Shown: one piece after another, positions 1-11,271 of the stretch
How positions within the stretch are numbered: the first letter of the stretch is position 1
How the letters are laid out: each line of letters opens with the position of its first letter
Source: Metallosphaera tengchongensis
GTDB lineage: Archaea; Thermoproteota; Thermoprotei_A; Sulfolobales; Sulfolobaceae
DNA: 64,000 nt
Direction: 5' to 3'
Assembly: GCF_013343295.1 (NCBI RefSeq)
Contig: NZ_CP049074.1
Location: 2,112,898 to 2,176,897 of the forward strand
Program-made: the position numbers and the translations under genes
The notes under the pieces: generated by a model
What the model saw: only the letters and a program-made list of their open reading frames with translations
Database searches by the model: none
Told to the model about the DNA's origin: nothing

Positions 1-323
1 GTCTAACTATACAATAGTGCCTCAGTATTTCTGTTCACCTCTAAGTTAGAGGACTATACTCTAACTCCACTTGAAGCTATGGCTTGTGGAACTCCAGTAG
101 CGATAACAGATAACGCGGGCAGCAGGGCTTACGCAGTCAATGGATACAATGCTTTAATAGATGATACACAGTCTCCTGGAGGCTGGCAGAACTGATACAG
201 AAGGTAATAAAGAACGAGAATCTAAGAGAAGGACTTGTAAGGAACGGCTTTGAGACCGCTAAAATGCACGACTAGGAGATAATAGTTGATAACTGGGTGG
301 AAATGCTTAAAGAGATAGAATGA
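1..323 (+). pseudogene. GT4-type glycosyltransferase, decayed C-terminal fragment
   Basis: The reading frame from base 1 encodes a typical GT4 C-terminal block (LEDYTLTPLEAMACGTPVAI, the EX7E-like nucleotide-sugar site), then stops at 193-195. The remaining C-terminal helix continues in another frame (LAELIQKVIKNENLREGLVR) with a further in-frame TAG and ends at 321-323. There is also a stop at bases 4-6, so the fragment is broken on both sides, and the N-terminal half would lie outside the window. It is seen to be non-functional as written. It is the first of a series of decayed glycan genes. Family assignment is firm; the original acceptor is unknown. Confidence 0.75.
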
Positions 324-1307
324 GAGATAAAACGATGAGGCTATTGCTTTTCTTATGTGTAAAAATTCCTAAATAACTTACGCCAGCCGTTCTTTCAGTC
401 TCCCTAACCGTACACTTATAACCTTCCTCCCTTAGCCTTTTAATCAACTTCTTGTACGAAACTCCCGTCATGAAGGCGTGGTGTTCAAAGATTATTTTCT
501 CAAACCCTATTTCATCGCTGTTCATTATGACGTCAACCTCCACCCCTCGCAGTCCATCTTCAGCAAATAGGGGTCTTTAACAAGCTCCCTCACCCTCTTT
601 AGGGGGTATAATGGTTCCTCTATGTCACCCTCATCAGTAACATGAAAAACTCCGCTTTTGTCTAAATCAATGACTGAAGGTACTTTTATTGTACCGTCTT
701 TTGACCCTACGTCTGCATTAATTAGTGCGACCCTGTCCTCTAGCCCGTTCAGCTCAACGTTCTCTAGTGCTACCTTATACACAGAGGGGAGAAGCTCAAA
801 CCCTATAACCCTCTTTGCATCCTTCACCGCAAAAAATACAGCTGTATCACCTATGTAAGCACCTACGTCCACTACTTCCATGCCTTTAACGTCCACGTTG
901 GATTGTTCTTGTACTAATATCGCAAATAAAGCAACTTCATGTCCTTTCAGGAACTTTACGTCGTATTTTGGGTAGTACCAACAGTTGTTCTTCTCAATCT
1001 AACCACTAGTGATGAGTAGTGTATTACCGATTGAGCTAGTATCTATATTATCAGATCCGTAATATACTTCATCACCTTGAATGTAAAACATGTATGAATT
1101 AAAACGAACTGGATCGACCTGCACTAAATTAACTAATCTTTTGACGTACTCTAAACTACAAATTCCTGAGCTACCGTCCTTAAGCTCTACGTAAATTTGC
1201 TTACTACCTTTTCTCACTTGCTGAAGCACGCTGAGCCAGTTTTTACATACCATTTGATAGGTTCTAACGCGGTTGAGAAGACCTAGTGCTTGCTGAAATT
1301 GCCCCAT
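307..1307 (-). pseudogene. FkbM-family methyltransferase, frameshifted
   Basis: Three minus-strand frames together rebuild one FkbM methyltransferase. Bases 1307-999 give the N-terminal part (KNWLSVLQQVRKGSK.., resembling the start of the intact copy at 13196). About 1007-525 gives the SAM-binding core (VVDVGAYIGDTAVFFAVKDA, then LLKMDCEGW). Bases 543-307 give the C-terminal helix-strand pair. A TAG and a shift lie near 1010 and another shift near 535. FkbM enzymes O-methylate sugars, and the many glycosyltransferases around fit that role. As written no full-length product can be made. Confidence 0.75.
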
Positions 1308-1530
1308 TGCTATTAACTGATGTAACTAGTTAAAATGTTTCCTCAAATACTTTAATACGAAGTTTAAAATTCATATGACATCAGTATAAAATCTTAAACG
1401 AGAGAAAGCTTAAAGTTCTTGCCAATTCAAAGTTTACATTTGTAAGTTAAAAAACTATCCATAATTAGACGGACTTGAGTCTAATAAAGTTTACTAGAAA
1501 ACTTAAAAACTTATATCTTCTACTTTTAAT

Positions 1531-2524
1531 GTGGAAATAAAAAAAGATGATGTTGTAATTTCAGTTATAATCACTGCTCATAACAGGAGGAAATTCTTGA
1601 AGGAAGCAATAACTTCTGCACTAAATCAGGAATTTGACAGGAGTAAGCACGAGGTAATCGTGGTGAAGAACTTTGAGGACCAAGAAATAGACAGTTTCAT
1701 AGAGGAGAAAAACGTCAAGTCCTTATATACTGAGGAGGAAAAGTCAGGAGGCGTGCAAAAGGTAGGAGCTGAGGAATCAAAAGGAAGCATAGTCTGCCTC
1801 CTTGATGACGACGATAAGTTCCACGAGGAGAAGTTAAGGAATGTGTGCCACTCCTTCACTAGGTATAAGGACTTAACTTTCTACCACAACAACAGGGTTG
1901 TGATATATGATGAGGGAAAGGTCTTGCTCACTCCAGAGGTTTGAGAGGAAGAGTACACCTCTAGCTATAACGAGAAAGCCTATGCTAGCTTGATAAAGAG
2001 AATTACTTGGTCTAACAATGGCTTCATTTGTGTCAGAAAGGACGACATTGTATTAAGTCAATTAGGGCAAATGAACCTATTGGTTGACCTTTATCTACTC
2101 TCTAGCGTATGATTAACCGTAAACTTATCCTTTCAGACCACACTCCACTCACTTACTAAAGAGTACACGGTAGTAACGCTTCCTTTGGTTTTAAGGACTT
2201 ATCCACAGAATGTAAATATAGAAAGAGAGAAGTAGATAATTTGTCTAAAATTTATGAGCGGAGCAAGGACAATAAGGAATTCCCTTACGCGTTTTATTAC
2301 CTTTATTTTATTGACACAAATGGAATTACGATATTCTTTGTCGGGATAAAAGGTTTGAGGTTTTAGCGGAAGGTTTGAGGATGCTGAGAAACCCTGTCTT
2401 GCCTAGTAAGTCAAACAAATATGTATCTGCATCTCTCTTGAATTTATTCCTTCATGACTTCGTGAAGAATTACTTAATTAACCTAAGATCAGAATACAAT
2501 GGAAAATACCAAAATGGGTTGTAG
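1531..2524 (+). pseudogene. GT2 glycosyltransferase, decayed
   Basis: A GTG at 1531 opens a GT-A fold: VISVIITAHNRRKFLKEAIT at the N-terminus and the nucleotide-sugar/metal motif CLLDDDDKFHEEK near residue 90. The frame stops at 1942-1944, but the protein similarity continues past it (YASLIKRITWSNNGFICVRK) with further stops and shifts to about 2524. Upstream, 1308-1530 is A+T-rich and holds no gene. The relic is close to full length (about 330 codons), so decay by point mutation is recent enough to follow. Substrate unknown. Confidence 0.7.
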
Positions 2525-2814
2525 ATGTTAGGGAGAGAGGTAGTCCCTAATGCTTCATCTAAAACGTTTCATCTTTCTTGGCAAAATGAAATTTTAGCTA
2601 AGTGGATTTCTTCTTCACTTTCTCTCTTTAATCATGGAACTGGAGCTAAGCTAATCCCTATCTATGCAAGACGAGTTAATGGAGCGAATCAGAAACTCTC
2701 TCATCTATGTTAGACTCATTGCTTTATCTACTGGCAACGCTTTCTTCAGACTATTAGATTACTCAAGCCTCATAGGACACTCAAGATATTGTAAATACCA
2801 TCAAAGCTTTTAAA

Positions 2815-3641
2815 GATACAACTAACCCTATTACGTAAGCTAGCTGATTATTTTACACAGTTCGATAAGAACTACGCACTAGGTGGAGCGTATAATTACG
2901 CCGTAAAGATGGCTAAAGAGATGGGGATTGAGTACGTCATGCTCCTAGATTAAAATAGTAAGATCTTAGACAACTTTAGGCCATCTAAGGTGATCAAGGA
3001 ATATAAAGAGGCCGGAAAAAATCCTAGGAATTAGGGCACCAATTCTAAGCGTCAATTTGTCTAACACTTCAATTAAAGGTAAACTAGACTCCACCAATTT
3101 TTTTCATAACTAAGGCTGTAGTTAACGGCGGAATGATCGTAGAGACAAGCCATGGGCTATCTCGGCCCTTCCTTGAGCCTCTATTTTTAGATTGGTTCGA
3201 CACTGAGTTTTGTCATAGGGCTTCTATTTTAGGGCATAAGATCTTAGTGTATAAAGATGGAAATATAGATCATTCTCCGGGAGAAAGGAGAAAAGAGCTC
3301 TCTTCGAAATGTGGTAAAACATTATACTTAGCCTTGCGCTTACTACACCGTTCTGAACCAGATAAAGAAAAATACTAATATTATCTATATTACTCAAATT
3401 TTCTACGTTATTCCCTTGTGCTTAGAAACGATATTTATTTTATATGGAATATAAATTTCGCTTTTTGTTATCAAATCCTAGAATAGTCATAGGGAATATA
3501 CTTTTGCTTTGTGAAGTATTACGTTTTAGGAAGAATCTAATTTTGGTTATGAGATCTTTTAAGTATGGATTAAGTGGTGAACTGGATGAAGGAAATAATA
3601 TGTTATGGTCAGAGTTTGAGATCAAAAATAGTTATGTATAA
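2815..3641 (+). pseudogene. GT2 (rhamnosyltransferase-like) glycosyltransferase relic
   Basis: Broken frames resemble the rhamnosyltransferase branch of GT2. Near 2860-2950 one reads NYALGGAYNYAVKMAKEMG and YVMLLD followed by a stop where D-x-D would continue. At 3133-3378 comes the C-terminal block LFLDWFDTEFCHRASILGHK, and 3444-3641 holds a further C-terminal segment in another frame. At least three stops or shifts separate the pieces. The stretch 2525-2815 contains a 62-codon open frame without recognisable similarity and may be part of the same relic. Confidence 0.6.
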
Positions 3642-4241
3642 AAAGTTTACTTGTGTCTATTCTGATCTCACTTATAGTCAGTATAGCTGTAACATGTGTG
3701 AACAACAATCTCATCCATCTCTGTAAAATTTTTAGCTCTGCTAAATGAATTATAATTTCAAATCCTTCTTTAAGTGCACGTTTAGTAGTCTATCCAGCCA
3801 ATATAAGATGAATTTCCGTCTGAATAATGTTAAAGTCATATAAACAGTGAAGTATAATGAATAAAATGTCTAACTCTATGGAACAAGACATTGAAAGCCG
3901 AGTTGTCCTTTTGGATGGAATTATATATCGATTTATAACACTTTACTAATTTTGAAGTTAAGGTTAGGGCTATAGATTCATTAGTATACTCAAATTGTTT
4001 ATGGTTATAATTAGTGGATTAAAATATGGGTGTTTTCATTAGGTTATGGTATAGATCTCTACCATATCCTTCTCTAAGATAATCAGTCATTATAGAGAGG
4101 AAAAGAAGTAACAAGTATCTCCTATGCGTACTGTATGGCTTAAACGTGTTAATGAGAAGATCTACTAGTGTTCGCCACCACTTTTCACCTCTATATCTAT
4201 GGAAAAGATTGAGGTAAGCAACATGAAGCGATTTATATTAC
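3642..4241. other. Non-coding A+T-rich gap
   Basis: About 600 bases between two decayed glycosyltransferases. I see no open frame with protein-like composition on either strand, no repeat matching the mobile elements elsewhere in the window and no tRNA-like fold. It may be the fully eroded remains of another glycan gene. Confidence 0.4.
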
Positions 4242-5030
4242 TTAAGCAAATTTAAAACTTGTTTTTGTAAAATACGTCATCAGCTCCCTATACGAATTTA
4301 TATACGCTAACATTAATTCAGTACCCTTATCACTGTGAGTAATCATGGTTTTTAAAGCAGAATCGTTATGGATTCTATAAAGCACTAGTAAATCGTTAGT
4401 CACGGTTATAACTCTAGCCTTCTCCAAGGCGCAGGGAAACCAATATATTTCTACGTTGATGCCCGCGCACTCCAAAACGCTGATACAATCAAGGGCTAGT
4501 CTCTTAGATATTGCTGTACAGCTATTATACATGTCAGGGTGGAAATTTTTTAAAATGTATTTTAAATATTTGTATTTTAAATATTTATCTCTACTGAAAT
4601 AGTTTATACTACGGGTTACTCTCTTCCTCGGCGTTATATCTCTTCCTTCTTCGTCTATAAGTGAAAATCCGTTATGGAAGAAATCCATGTCGTTCCTAGA
4701 AAAAACTTCTCTAGGGATTTCCGGCTTCTCTCGTAGAAATAGATCGTCATCTTCTAGAAAGGAAATTACATCATCGTTTGCATGTATAATTCCCTTGAGG
4801 TGCTTAAAACCTAAGGAGGGAGAGGATTCTACTATTCCAGTACCTCCAATTTCTTTAATCTTCTTATCTATTCGATCATCTTAATAATCCTTAACCACTG
4901 TTATCTCGTCCGGTGGCTCCGAGGATCTTAGAAGTGAATCTATAGCGTCTAAGATGAACTTTTTTCTTTGATGGGCAGTTATTATAATAGTCAATCTGTC
5001 CTTCGTATTCTTTACCGTTACTAAGAAAAG
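4242..5030 (-). pseudogene. GT2 glycosyltransferase with in-frame stop
   Basis: Reading the minus strand from about 5030 gives LTIIITAHQRKKFILDAIDS, then VVKDY, a TAA at 4881-4883, and in the same frame a continuous GT2 body: IHANDDVISFLEDDDLFLRE (the DxD metal site) and 148 more codons from 4688 to a normal stop at 4242. No clear ATG, GTG or TTG precedes the N-terminus. One nonsense codon is the main lesion, so this is a very young pseudogene or a read-through gene. It lies divergent to the intact GT2 at 5083 with about 50 bases between. Confidence 0.7.
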
Positions 5031-5082
5031 GAAATATTAAACCTTTATTATCACTTGCAACGTAATCAGGGTTAGGATTGAG

Positions 5083-5973
5083 ATGAAAGTTACAGTTGCA
5101 ATACCGACATATAATAGAAAAGAAAAGTTGAAAAAGCTACTTCTCTCTCTGGAAGAATCTAATTTTAGGGATTTTGAGGTTATAATTGTAGATGATGCGT
5201 CAAGCGATGGAACTGATAAGATGATAAGAGAGGAATTCCCCGATGTAAGGTACATTAGGCATGAAAAGCCTACTTTAGTTGCTAAATCTAGAAATGACGC
5301 AATAGAAGCTAGTAAAGGAGAATATATCTTCTTCATTGATGATGATAACGTTGTTGAAGGGACAACAATTGAAAAGCTAGTTGAATTCTTAGATAACCAC
5401 GAAGATGTAGGTGTTGTGGCGCCAGTTACATGTTGGTACACCTACCCTGACAAAATTATGTATGCAGGTGCCATACTATCTAAGTTTACAAGGAGAACAA
5501 TACCACTGTTTTCGGGGAGACCTTGTAAAGAACTTGAGGTAAAAGTCATAGAGGCAGATATTTTCGCTAACAGTTATGCTATAAGGAGAGAAGCGATAAA
5601 CAAAGCTGGTCTGATCCCCTGGAAAAGAATCCCCTGGAACGGTGAGGACGGATATCTACACTACAAAATCAAGAAGCTAGGTTATAGAAATGTAACACTA
5701 GGATCTGCGAGAGTATATCATGACGTTCCGATATCAGAAGGTATTAAGAGATATAATAGAATGAGACTCTACTATGCGATAAGGTCTAAGATAGTTTTTC
5801 ACAAAGATCTAGATGAGGACTTACAAAAGTTAACCTTTTACTTATCCACGTCAGCGTATCTTGGTTATTATCTCTACATTGCTACAAAACTTAAGTGTGA
5901 GAAGTGTATAAAAGCAGTTCTTCAAGGTTATATTGATGGAATTTTAGACGGTAATGAGCTAAAGTATATATGA
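5083..5973 (+). CDS. GT2 family glycosyltransferase
   Basis: An intact 296-residue GT-A enzyme that should transfer a sugar from a nucleotide donor during surface glycan assembly at the cytoplasmic face. The N-terminal strand VAIPTYNR (5-12), VDDASSDGT (36-44) and the metal-binding DDD (86-88) are all present, and a GEDGYLHYKI segment near residue 186 matches the usual acceptor or catalytic-base region. The ATG at 5083 follows ggattgag. It lacks obvious membrane helices. It is flanked by a decayed GT2 on the left and a convergent membrane protein gene on the right. Family certain; sugar specificity cannot be read. Confidence 0.85.
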   Translation: MKVTVAIPTYNRKEKLKKLLLSLEESNFRDFEVIIVDDASSDGTDKMIREEFPDVRYIRHEKPTLVAKSRNDAIEASKGEYIFFIDDDNVVEGTTIEKLVEFLDNHEDVGVVAPVTCWYTYPDKIMYAGAILSKFTRRTIPLFSGRPCKELEVKVIEADIFANSYAIRREAINKAGLIPWKRIPWNGEDGYLHYKIKKLGYRNVTLGSARVYHDVPISEGIKRYNRMRLYYAIRSKIVFHKDLDEDLQKLTFYLSTSAYLGYYLYIATKLKCEKCIKAVLQGYIDGILDGNELKYI

Positions 5974-6018
5974 TAAATATATGGAGAGATATCCTTCTCT
6001 GACCTAGGCTTCAAATAT

Positions 6019-8118
6019 TTATATGGTGAGGAGTCTTTTTATTGCTCTTGCAAGTATTGGGATTAGTATCATGATCACGGCTATAAGCAATGTTGTTGCC
6101 AATAACACATACCCCTCAAGCTGGTAGTAGTAGGCTGAGTTAGTGATTTTAATGTAATTAGATTTTGTTTCAAAAGCGTTAGCATAGAGAAATTGGAGGT
6201 GAGACGTCATATTATCCGCTATCCAACTAGGGTTATATGCGTAAGTGAGAACTATATATCTATATTTTACGTTAGCTAACTCATAAATCGAAGGATTTAT
6301 TTCCTTGTAGGAGATAGGTTTAAGGAGTTCAGATACGTTTTGTGTATATACATTTAGGTTAGAAAGGTTATAGTTAGTCCCTAGAAATAGCGAGGAATTC
6401 ATATTGTTCACTTCATATATGTAATATGGAGAGAAATTTGCAACTAGTCTTAAAAGACCATCTTTTTGATACTGCTGAAGAGTGTGAATATAGTTTGTTA
6501 TATTATAATTTAGTGCATCTCCCTGCAAAACAATATATCTTATATTGGTCAAGTATAGAAGGTTGTATAAGGGTAGTTCAGCTGATCTATTATAACTATA
6601 AAGATAGTTAGACAATTCATGGTATATTTCATTAAGTTCAGGATTTGCATAATCATATCCGCCTCCTTCAAAGACTGGCTTATTTGAGCCCCAGACCAAG
6701 AGATTTACACCAGTATACCATTTAGTATACATCCATAAGTGAGTCTCAGGAATTGCTAAAACGTTAAAGTTTCCTTCTATAGAATTGAGATAAGTAATAG
6801 TCTTCGTAAAATAATGAGGAACAGTTATCGTAGACCATACGGTTCCCTCCACAATTTGATAGCTCGATAATAATATCAATGACAAAAATACGAGTAGTAA
6901 TACTTCTTTGAGATGAGCTCTTTTTATATAACTTGACAGAGTTATTATACTAACTGGTATCAATACTGAGAATATTAACCCTTGAATCCAACCAAAGGCC
7001 ACAGTCAATGTTCTAAATTCTACAAAATAAGGAACATTTAAGAAAAGATAATTGTAAACACTGCCAAATGGTGAATCAATGCCTGCGTAAAATGTAGAAA
7101 CTATAAAATATAGGATAGCCCATGGGATTAAGTGTCTTTTTCCATCTTGGCCTTTAATATTCATTAGGAGAAAAGGTATCGAGATCAAGATAACGAGGAT
7201 AATCATATTTATGATATATTTACTAGAATAGCTATAAAGTCCTAAAAATACGTAAACCCAAGGTCTAGCATTCCCTACGAAAAATTGATAAGATACCTTT
7301 AAAAAAGATTGTTGATTAACCGTAGAGATTATGACAGGTAAGGATATGTTGATCCAATACACGTTGCTAAGTAAAAAGAGGATAGGTACGGCTACTGTAA
7401 ATATTATATTAATTTTATTTCTATACAAAAAATAGTAGCCTATGGTTAACAGAATTATAAGACCAAATGTCTCACCTATTAAATAAGTGGTCGCGATTCC
7501 TCCAATTACACTGGATAATAAAATTATAACTCCGAGATATGATAATTTCCTTAAGACTTCCTCGTTCTTTAGTAGTTTTATAATATAATACATAAGTGGA
7601 GGCATTAAGCAGTATACGAATAATTGCTCATACAATCCAGGTCCATTACTGTAATACACGTCCCAGTTAGTCATATAGGCTACTCCAATCACGAGAGTAA
7701 ATATTACTCTACGGAATGCATTCTCTTCAAAATTGCTAGATCCTACTATAATATTTTTTATTATTTTTAAAATATATGATGCCCCTATGTAGAAGATAAA
7801 AATTACTAGTACGTATTGAGAAAAGGGAAAGGGTAGTTGATAAGTTAGCAATATAAGGCCATAATACCATAGTTGCGGTATAGCTAGTGTGGGCCCTGCA
7901 AGAAAAGGATAATTATCAAGACCATAAAAAATGTAGTTGCGGTATATTGTCGTCGAGAAATCTGGAGCCAGAGCGAAGTTTTGATCCCCCCAGTACCATG
8001 CATTTAATTTTAACCAAATAACGGTCTGAAGAATGATATACCCTAGTAGGACAAAATATTCATAGGGAATGCTTTTTCTGGTTAAAAGCATTGATCTCTC
8101 CTGCAGACTCCTAATCAT
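6019..8118 (-). CDS. Large polytopic membrane protein (possibly GT-C-like)
   Basis: A 699-residue protein with roughly a dozen hydrophobic helices in the first ~430 residues, a hydrophilic domain of about 200 residues rich in N-x-S/T sites, and a final helix (near 665-690) ending in basic residues. This architecture resembles archaeal membrane glycosyltransferases of the GT-C or YfhO type, which use lipid-linked sugars outside the membrane, but I see no decisive motif, so that role is inference. Start choice is good: a TATA-like cttaaatat (8141-8149) is centred 26 bases before the ATG, giving a leaderless transcript. It sits among glycosyltransferase genes, supporting a part in glycan assembly or export. 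Confidence 0.65.
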   Translation of the reverse strand: MIRSLQERSMLLTRKSIPYEYFVLLGYIILQTVIWLKLNAWYWGDQNFALAPDFSTTIYRNYIFYGLDNYPFLAGPTLAIPQLWYYGLILLTYQLPFPFSQYVLVIFIFYIGASYILKIIKNIIVGSSNFEENAFRRVIFTLVIGVAYMTNWDVYYSNGPGLYEQLFVYCLMPPLMYYIIKLLKNEEVLRKLSYLGVIILLSSVIGGIATTYLIGETFGLIILLTIGYYFLYRNKINIIFTVAVPILFLLSNVYWINISLPVIISTVNQQSFLKVSYQFFVGNARPWVYVFLGLYSYSSKYIINMIILVILISIPFLLMNIKGQDGKRHLIPWAILYFIVSTFYAGIDSPFGSVYNYLFLNVPYFVEFRTLTVAFGWIQGLIFSVLIPVSIITLSSYIKRAHLKEVLLLVFLSLILLSSYQIVEGTVWSTITVPHYFTKTITYLNSIEGNFNVLAIPETHLWMYTKWYTGVNLLVWGSNKPVFEGGGYDYANPELNEIYHELSNYLYSYNRSAELPLYNLLYLTNIRYIVLQGDALNYNITNYIHTLQQYQKDGLLRLVANFSPYYIYEVNNMNSSLFLGTNYNLSNLNVYTQNVSELLKPISYKEINPSIYELANVKYRYIVLTYAYNPSWIADNMTSHLQFLYANAFETKSNYIKITNSAYYYQLEGYVLLATTLLIAVIMILIPILARAIKRLLTI

Positions 8119-8263
8119 TACGTTATTAACAATTATCGGGATATTTAAGCACTATCGCGTAAGTTATTCTCTAGTGTTAACATAAAGCTTATGCAAAAAT
8201 CCAGATAATAATTAGGAAATTAAAAAATTCTCATTTAATAATGACTATATAAAATTTATTGTA

Positions 8264-9067
8264 TCAGTCAGTGAATATACTCAAATCCCATAACATTCTT
8301 CCTATTAAGAATGAGCTCCCCCTTACTATATAAAGTAAATAAATCAATAGCTTACTTTCCTTGCATATCTTTCTCTTTTTTCTTGAGATGTTCAGAAAAT
8401 ACTCGTACTTGGTACTCTTTAATACTTTGGTGCTCTTCCCGTATCTGTAGTACTTTTTAACTATCTCTAAAAGCGTCCTATCACCATAATGATAGATCAA
8501 CTCTTCCCTAATTACGTTTACGCTATTTGACAGTGAAGATGCCACATAGTATATCAGTTCGTGGTCAGGAAAAATCAATTGGTCGAACTTCTCCCCTAGA
8601 TCTCTCCTTAGGATTTCAAAGGTCTTTGAGAGAAGGGGTGAAGAAATTAATCTAGGCAGAGCGAATCCCTTTATAGAGTTAGGTTCGTTACAATACATTA
8701 TGTTGTCCTTGTCTAGCTGAGCCAATTTTATCCAGAAGGAGTCGCCAACTTCCCTTTCTCCAACTATTATCATATCGCTTCTATCCTTATCTGTCATCTC
8801 TAGGGCGTCTCTCCTCAAAACTCTAGTCTCGTCTAACAGAAGAGCTCTATCGCCCCTTGAATTTACGTGAGCCAAGTGCCTAGCCTTTAAGAGCTTTACC
8901 CTCTCCTTGATTTCCTTAAACCCGTACTCCTTAATAACGTCGGAAATTTCGTCGCTTCCGGAGTTCACTACTATAACTTCATAGTCTTGAAACGTCTGCT
9001 GTCTTAAGCTCTCAAAGACCTCCCTTAAATACTTACCGTGAATTACCGGAATCTCTATGGAATACAT
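8264..9067 (-). CDS. GT2-like glycosyltransferase with atypical DxD region
   Basis: A 267-residue protein that begins like a GT2 enzyme (YSIEIPVIHGKYLREVFESL, then DYEVIVVNSGSDE). At the position where GT2 enzymes carry DDD or DxD it has LLLDETRVL, with a single aspartate followed by glutamate. The C-terminal third is basic, with a hydrophobic stretch (LLIYLLYIVRGSSFLIG) that may bind the membrane. The altered metal site could mean changed metal use or loss of activity. It is in the same orientation as its neighbours at 6019 and 9433 but is separated from both, so it is probably its own transcription unit. Confidence 0.65.
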   Translation of the reverse strand: MYSIEIPVIHGKYLREVFESLRQQTFQDYEVIVVNSGSDEISDVIKEYGFKEIKERVKLLKARHLAHVNSRGDRALLLDETRVLRRDALEMTDKDRSDMIIVGEREVGDSFWIKLAQLDKDNIMYCNEPNSIKGFALPRLISSPLLSKTFEILRRDLGEKFDQLIFPDHELIYYVASSLSNSVNVIREELIYHYGDRTLLEIVKKYYRYGKSTKVLKSTKYEYFLNISRKKRKICKESKLLIYLLYIVRGSSFLIGRMLWDLSIFTD

Positions 9068-9432
9068 TATTGAGACTACTTGTCATTTTACCCAAGAGTA
9101 ATATATATTATTTTGATTTGAATTTTTTAGATGACCAATATCTTAACCTTAGAGTTAACTGTTGAGATGAAAACTGAGAGAAACTGATTTAAGGTACTTG
9201 ATGTCTCTCATCTAAAACTCTTGAAAGATCTATTTTTAACTTCCTCCCGTTCATTAAAGAAGAAAAATGCTATAATTACCAACACTAAGGCAAATCATTT
9301 TACTAGCTGGTTAATGGTGACTAAATAGAATGGTAAACTATTTTTGCACGTGGTTCATGAAACTAGGTATTAAATAAGTGGCTAGGTCTTCCTTGCATAC
9401 AAGAAGTACAAGAGTTTTCGTATAGTCCATAT
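9068..9432. other. Non-coding gap
   Basis: About 365 bases between two minus-strand glycosyltransferases. Short minus-strand frames with hydrophobic stretches (near 9200-9300) are too broken to assign. No known repeat end is visible. Confidence 0.35.
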
Positions 9433-10542
9433 TTAGGGAAGAAGTTTCTTAACATGGGACTCCCAGCTATATTTAAGAATTACTTCTCTAATGTTGCTCT
9501 GAAGTTCGGTGTATTCATTCTCTTTCATATTTTCCACAAAAGCCTTGATCTCATCTGCATCAATATTAGATAATACTTTACCAATATTATTCTCCCTAAC
9601 CATATAAGCGGTGCCTAGTTGGTCATTAATTATCACAGGTAAGCAGTGCCCTAATGCCTCAATTACGCCCGTTGCAAGACCATATTCTCCGAATCCAAAT
9701 CTTAAGAAAAACTTACTCTTACGATAAAGCTCGGCGAGTTCACTTTCTTTTAAATTATCTCTCAAGAATACTCTATCTGTGAGGCCACGCCGTTTTATTT
9801 CGTTAATAATATCCTGCTTTAAACTTGAAATCCTCCAATTACCCGCTAATACTAACTTGTATTTCTCAAATCTCTCTGCAATATTCAGGTAAAGTTCAGG
9901 CTTCCTTCCACTATCCCAAAAGCTCACGGACAAAATTATATTCTCCCTTCTCGAAAGAGGCTCACAATCTAGGAGTTCCATACCTGGATAATTCACTTCC
10001 ACATTTAAACTATATTTTTCTTTAACTGAATTAGCGACTTTCTCTGTTACAGCTAGAACTTTATCAGCATTGTACAAGGCGTCTTTTTCTAAATTATTTG
10101 CTAATTTTCCTAGGATCGGTATATTATAATTAGAAAGCTTTTCGTGAATGAAAACAGAGTATGGGATCCCTAATTCCCGTTTCGCGTAGTAACAACCGAG
10201 ACCAGCCCATTGATCATGACATATAAGATAGTCTGCTCCTTCCTTTTTTACAATCTTTGGAACCATTCTAATAAGATCTAAGTCTACTACACTCTCTGAA
10301 CCTCTATCAGGAGCAAATAACTTCGTAGCAAGGAAAAAGAAAGGTGTCAGTAAACCAGAACCGTTGCGAATAACAGTATAATCAACACCCTTTAAGAGCT
10401 CTTCATAACCTTTCGTCTTAGAGTTTCTTAGAAATACGATTTTAACTTCATGACCCAACTCCTTAAGCGTTTTATATTCGTTAATGGCTATACGCTGAGC
10501 ACCGGCTGTCCAAAGGATCCTCAGTAATATCAGTATTTTCAT
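9433..10542 (-). CDS. GT4 family glycosyltransferase
   Basis: A 369-residue two-domain GT-B enzyme. The N-terminal domain opens MKILILLRILWTAGAQR (glycine-poor variant of the usual GGxxR loop), followed by an acceptor domain with HDQWAGLG. The C-terminal donor domain starts near residue 200 (ILSVSFWDSGRKPELY) and has the EX7E-like site FGFGEYGLATGVIEALGHC. GT4 enzymes are retaining and use nucleotide sugars. The ATG at 10542 lies about 30 bases downstream of a TATA-like gcttatatta. The carboxyl end (SWESHVKKLLP) resembles the SWDNHAKK ends of the broken GT4 copies at 12.0 and 14.3 kb, so these are paralogues. Confidence 0.85.
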   Translation of the reverse strand: MKILILLRILWTAGAQRIAINEYKTLKELGHEVKIVFLRNSKTKGYEELLKGVDYTVIRNGSGLLTPFFFLATKLFAPDRGSESVVDLDLIRMVPKIVKKEGADYLICHDQWAGLGCYYAKRELGIPYSVFIHEKLSNYNIPILGKLANNLEKDALYNADKVLAVTEKVANSVKEKYSLNVEVNYPGMELLDCEPLSRRENIILSVSFWDSGRKPELYLNIAERFEKYKLVLAGNWRISSLKQDIINEIKRRGLTDRVFLRDNLKESELAELYRKSKFFLRFGFGEYGLATGVIEALGHCLPVIINDQLGTAYMVRENNIGKVLSNIDADEIKAFVENMKENEYTELQSNIREVILKYSWESHVKKLLP

Positions 10543-11271
10543 CGAATCAAATTTAAGTCTCTATCTAATATAAGCTTATTTGAAACGACTTTATCTACAT
10601 TTAATTTTAATTATTTGTTATAATGAGTTTTAGTAGAAAATTCGTAAGATAAATATATTCATCAATTCATCTTTAAAATGTCTTAAAATTTTTGTAATGT
10701 ATTAGATTAATGATTTTACAGATACGATATGGGTTAGTACAAGCTAATTCTAAGCACTAGATTTACTATTTAATCGCGTAAACTATTAGTTGAGAAAAAG
10801 TATCGTCCAGCGTAAGTTTAGCGCAAGTCGGCAAGGCATAGCTTATACTAAATTCAGTTAGAACTTTAAGCGTTCTCTTCCCTAAAATTTCATGCCTATG
10901 TCGCATAAACTTCGAAGTCTTAACTAAAGTATTTGATGAAAGTTTTAGCTGAGCACATGAGTTAATTATTATTGGGATTATTTCATCAAGCAATGCTCAC
11001 TCTTACCAGAGTTCGCGTTTATCAGGGAGTATACAAAAACTAGTTTGGCATGATTCGGCGAGTGAGAAAAGTTAGCAGGAAATTCATGTCAAACTTAGGA
11101 TCAGTAGCTCTGGGATTTGTAGCATCGATTGCATCATGTCATTGGTCAATTTAGTGTGGTTAGATCCAGATCGTTTTATTTCACATAAATTTCACATTCA
11201 AAATAGCTAAGTTTATTATTAATCTGATAAAATAGATATTTTACAAAATAGACATAAACTTATACGAATAT
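10543..11271. other. Gap with a possible transposase relic
   Basis: Mostly A+T-rich non-coding DNA. A 75-codon minus-strand frame at 10766-10993 reads LSSNTLVKTSKFM and vaguely resembles the N-terminus of ISH3-type crenarchaeal transposases. I cannot confirm this, and no DDE residues or inverted repeats are seen. Nothing else is recognisable. Confidence 0.3.
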
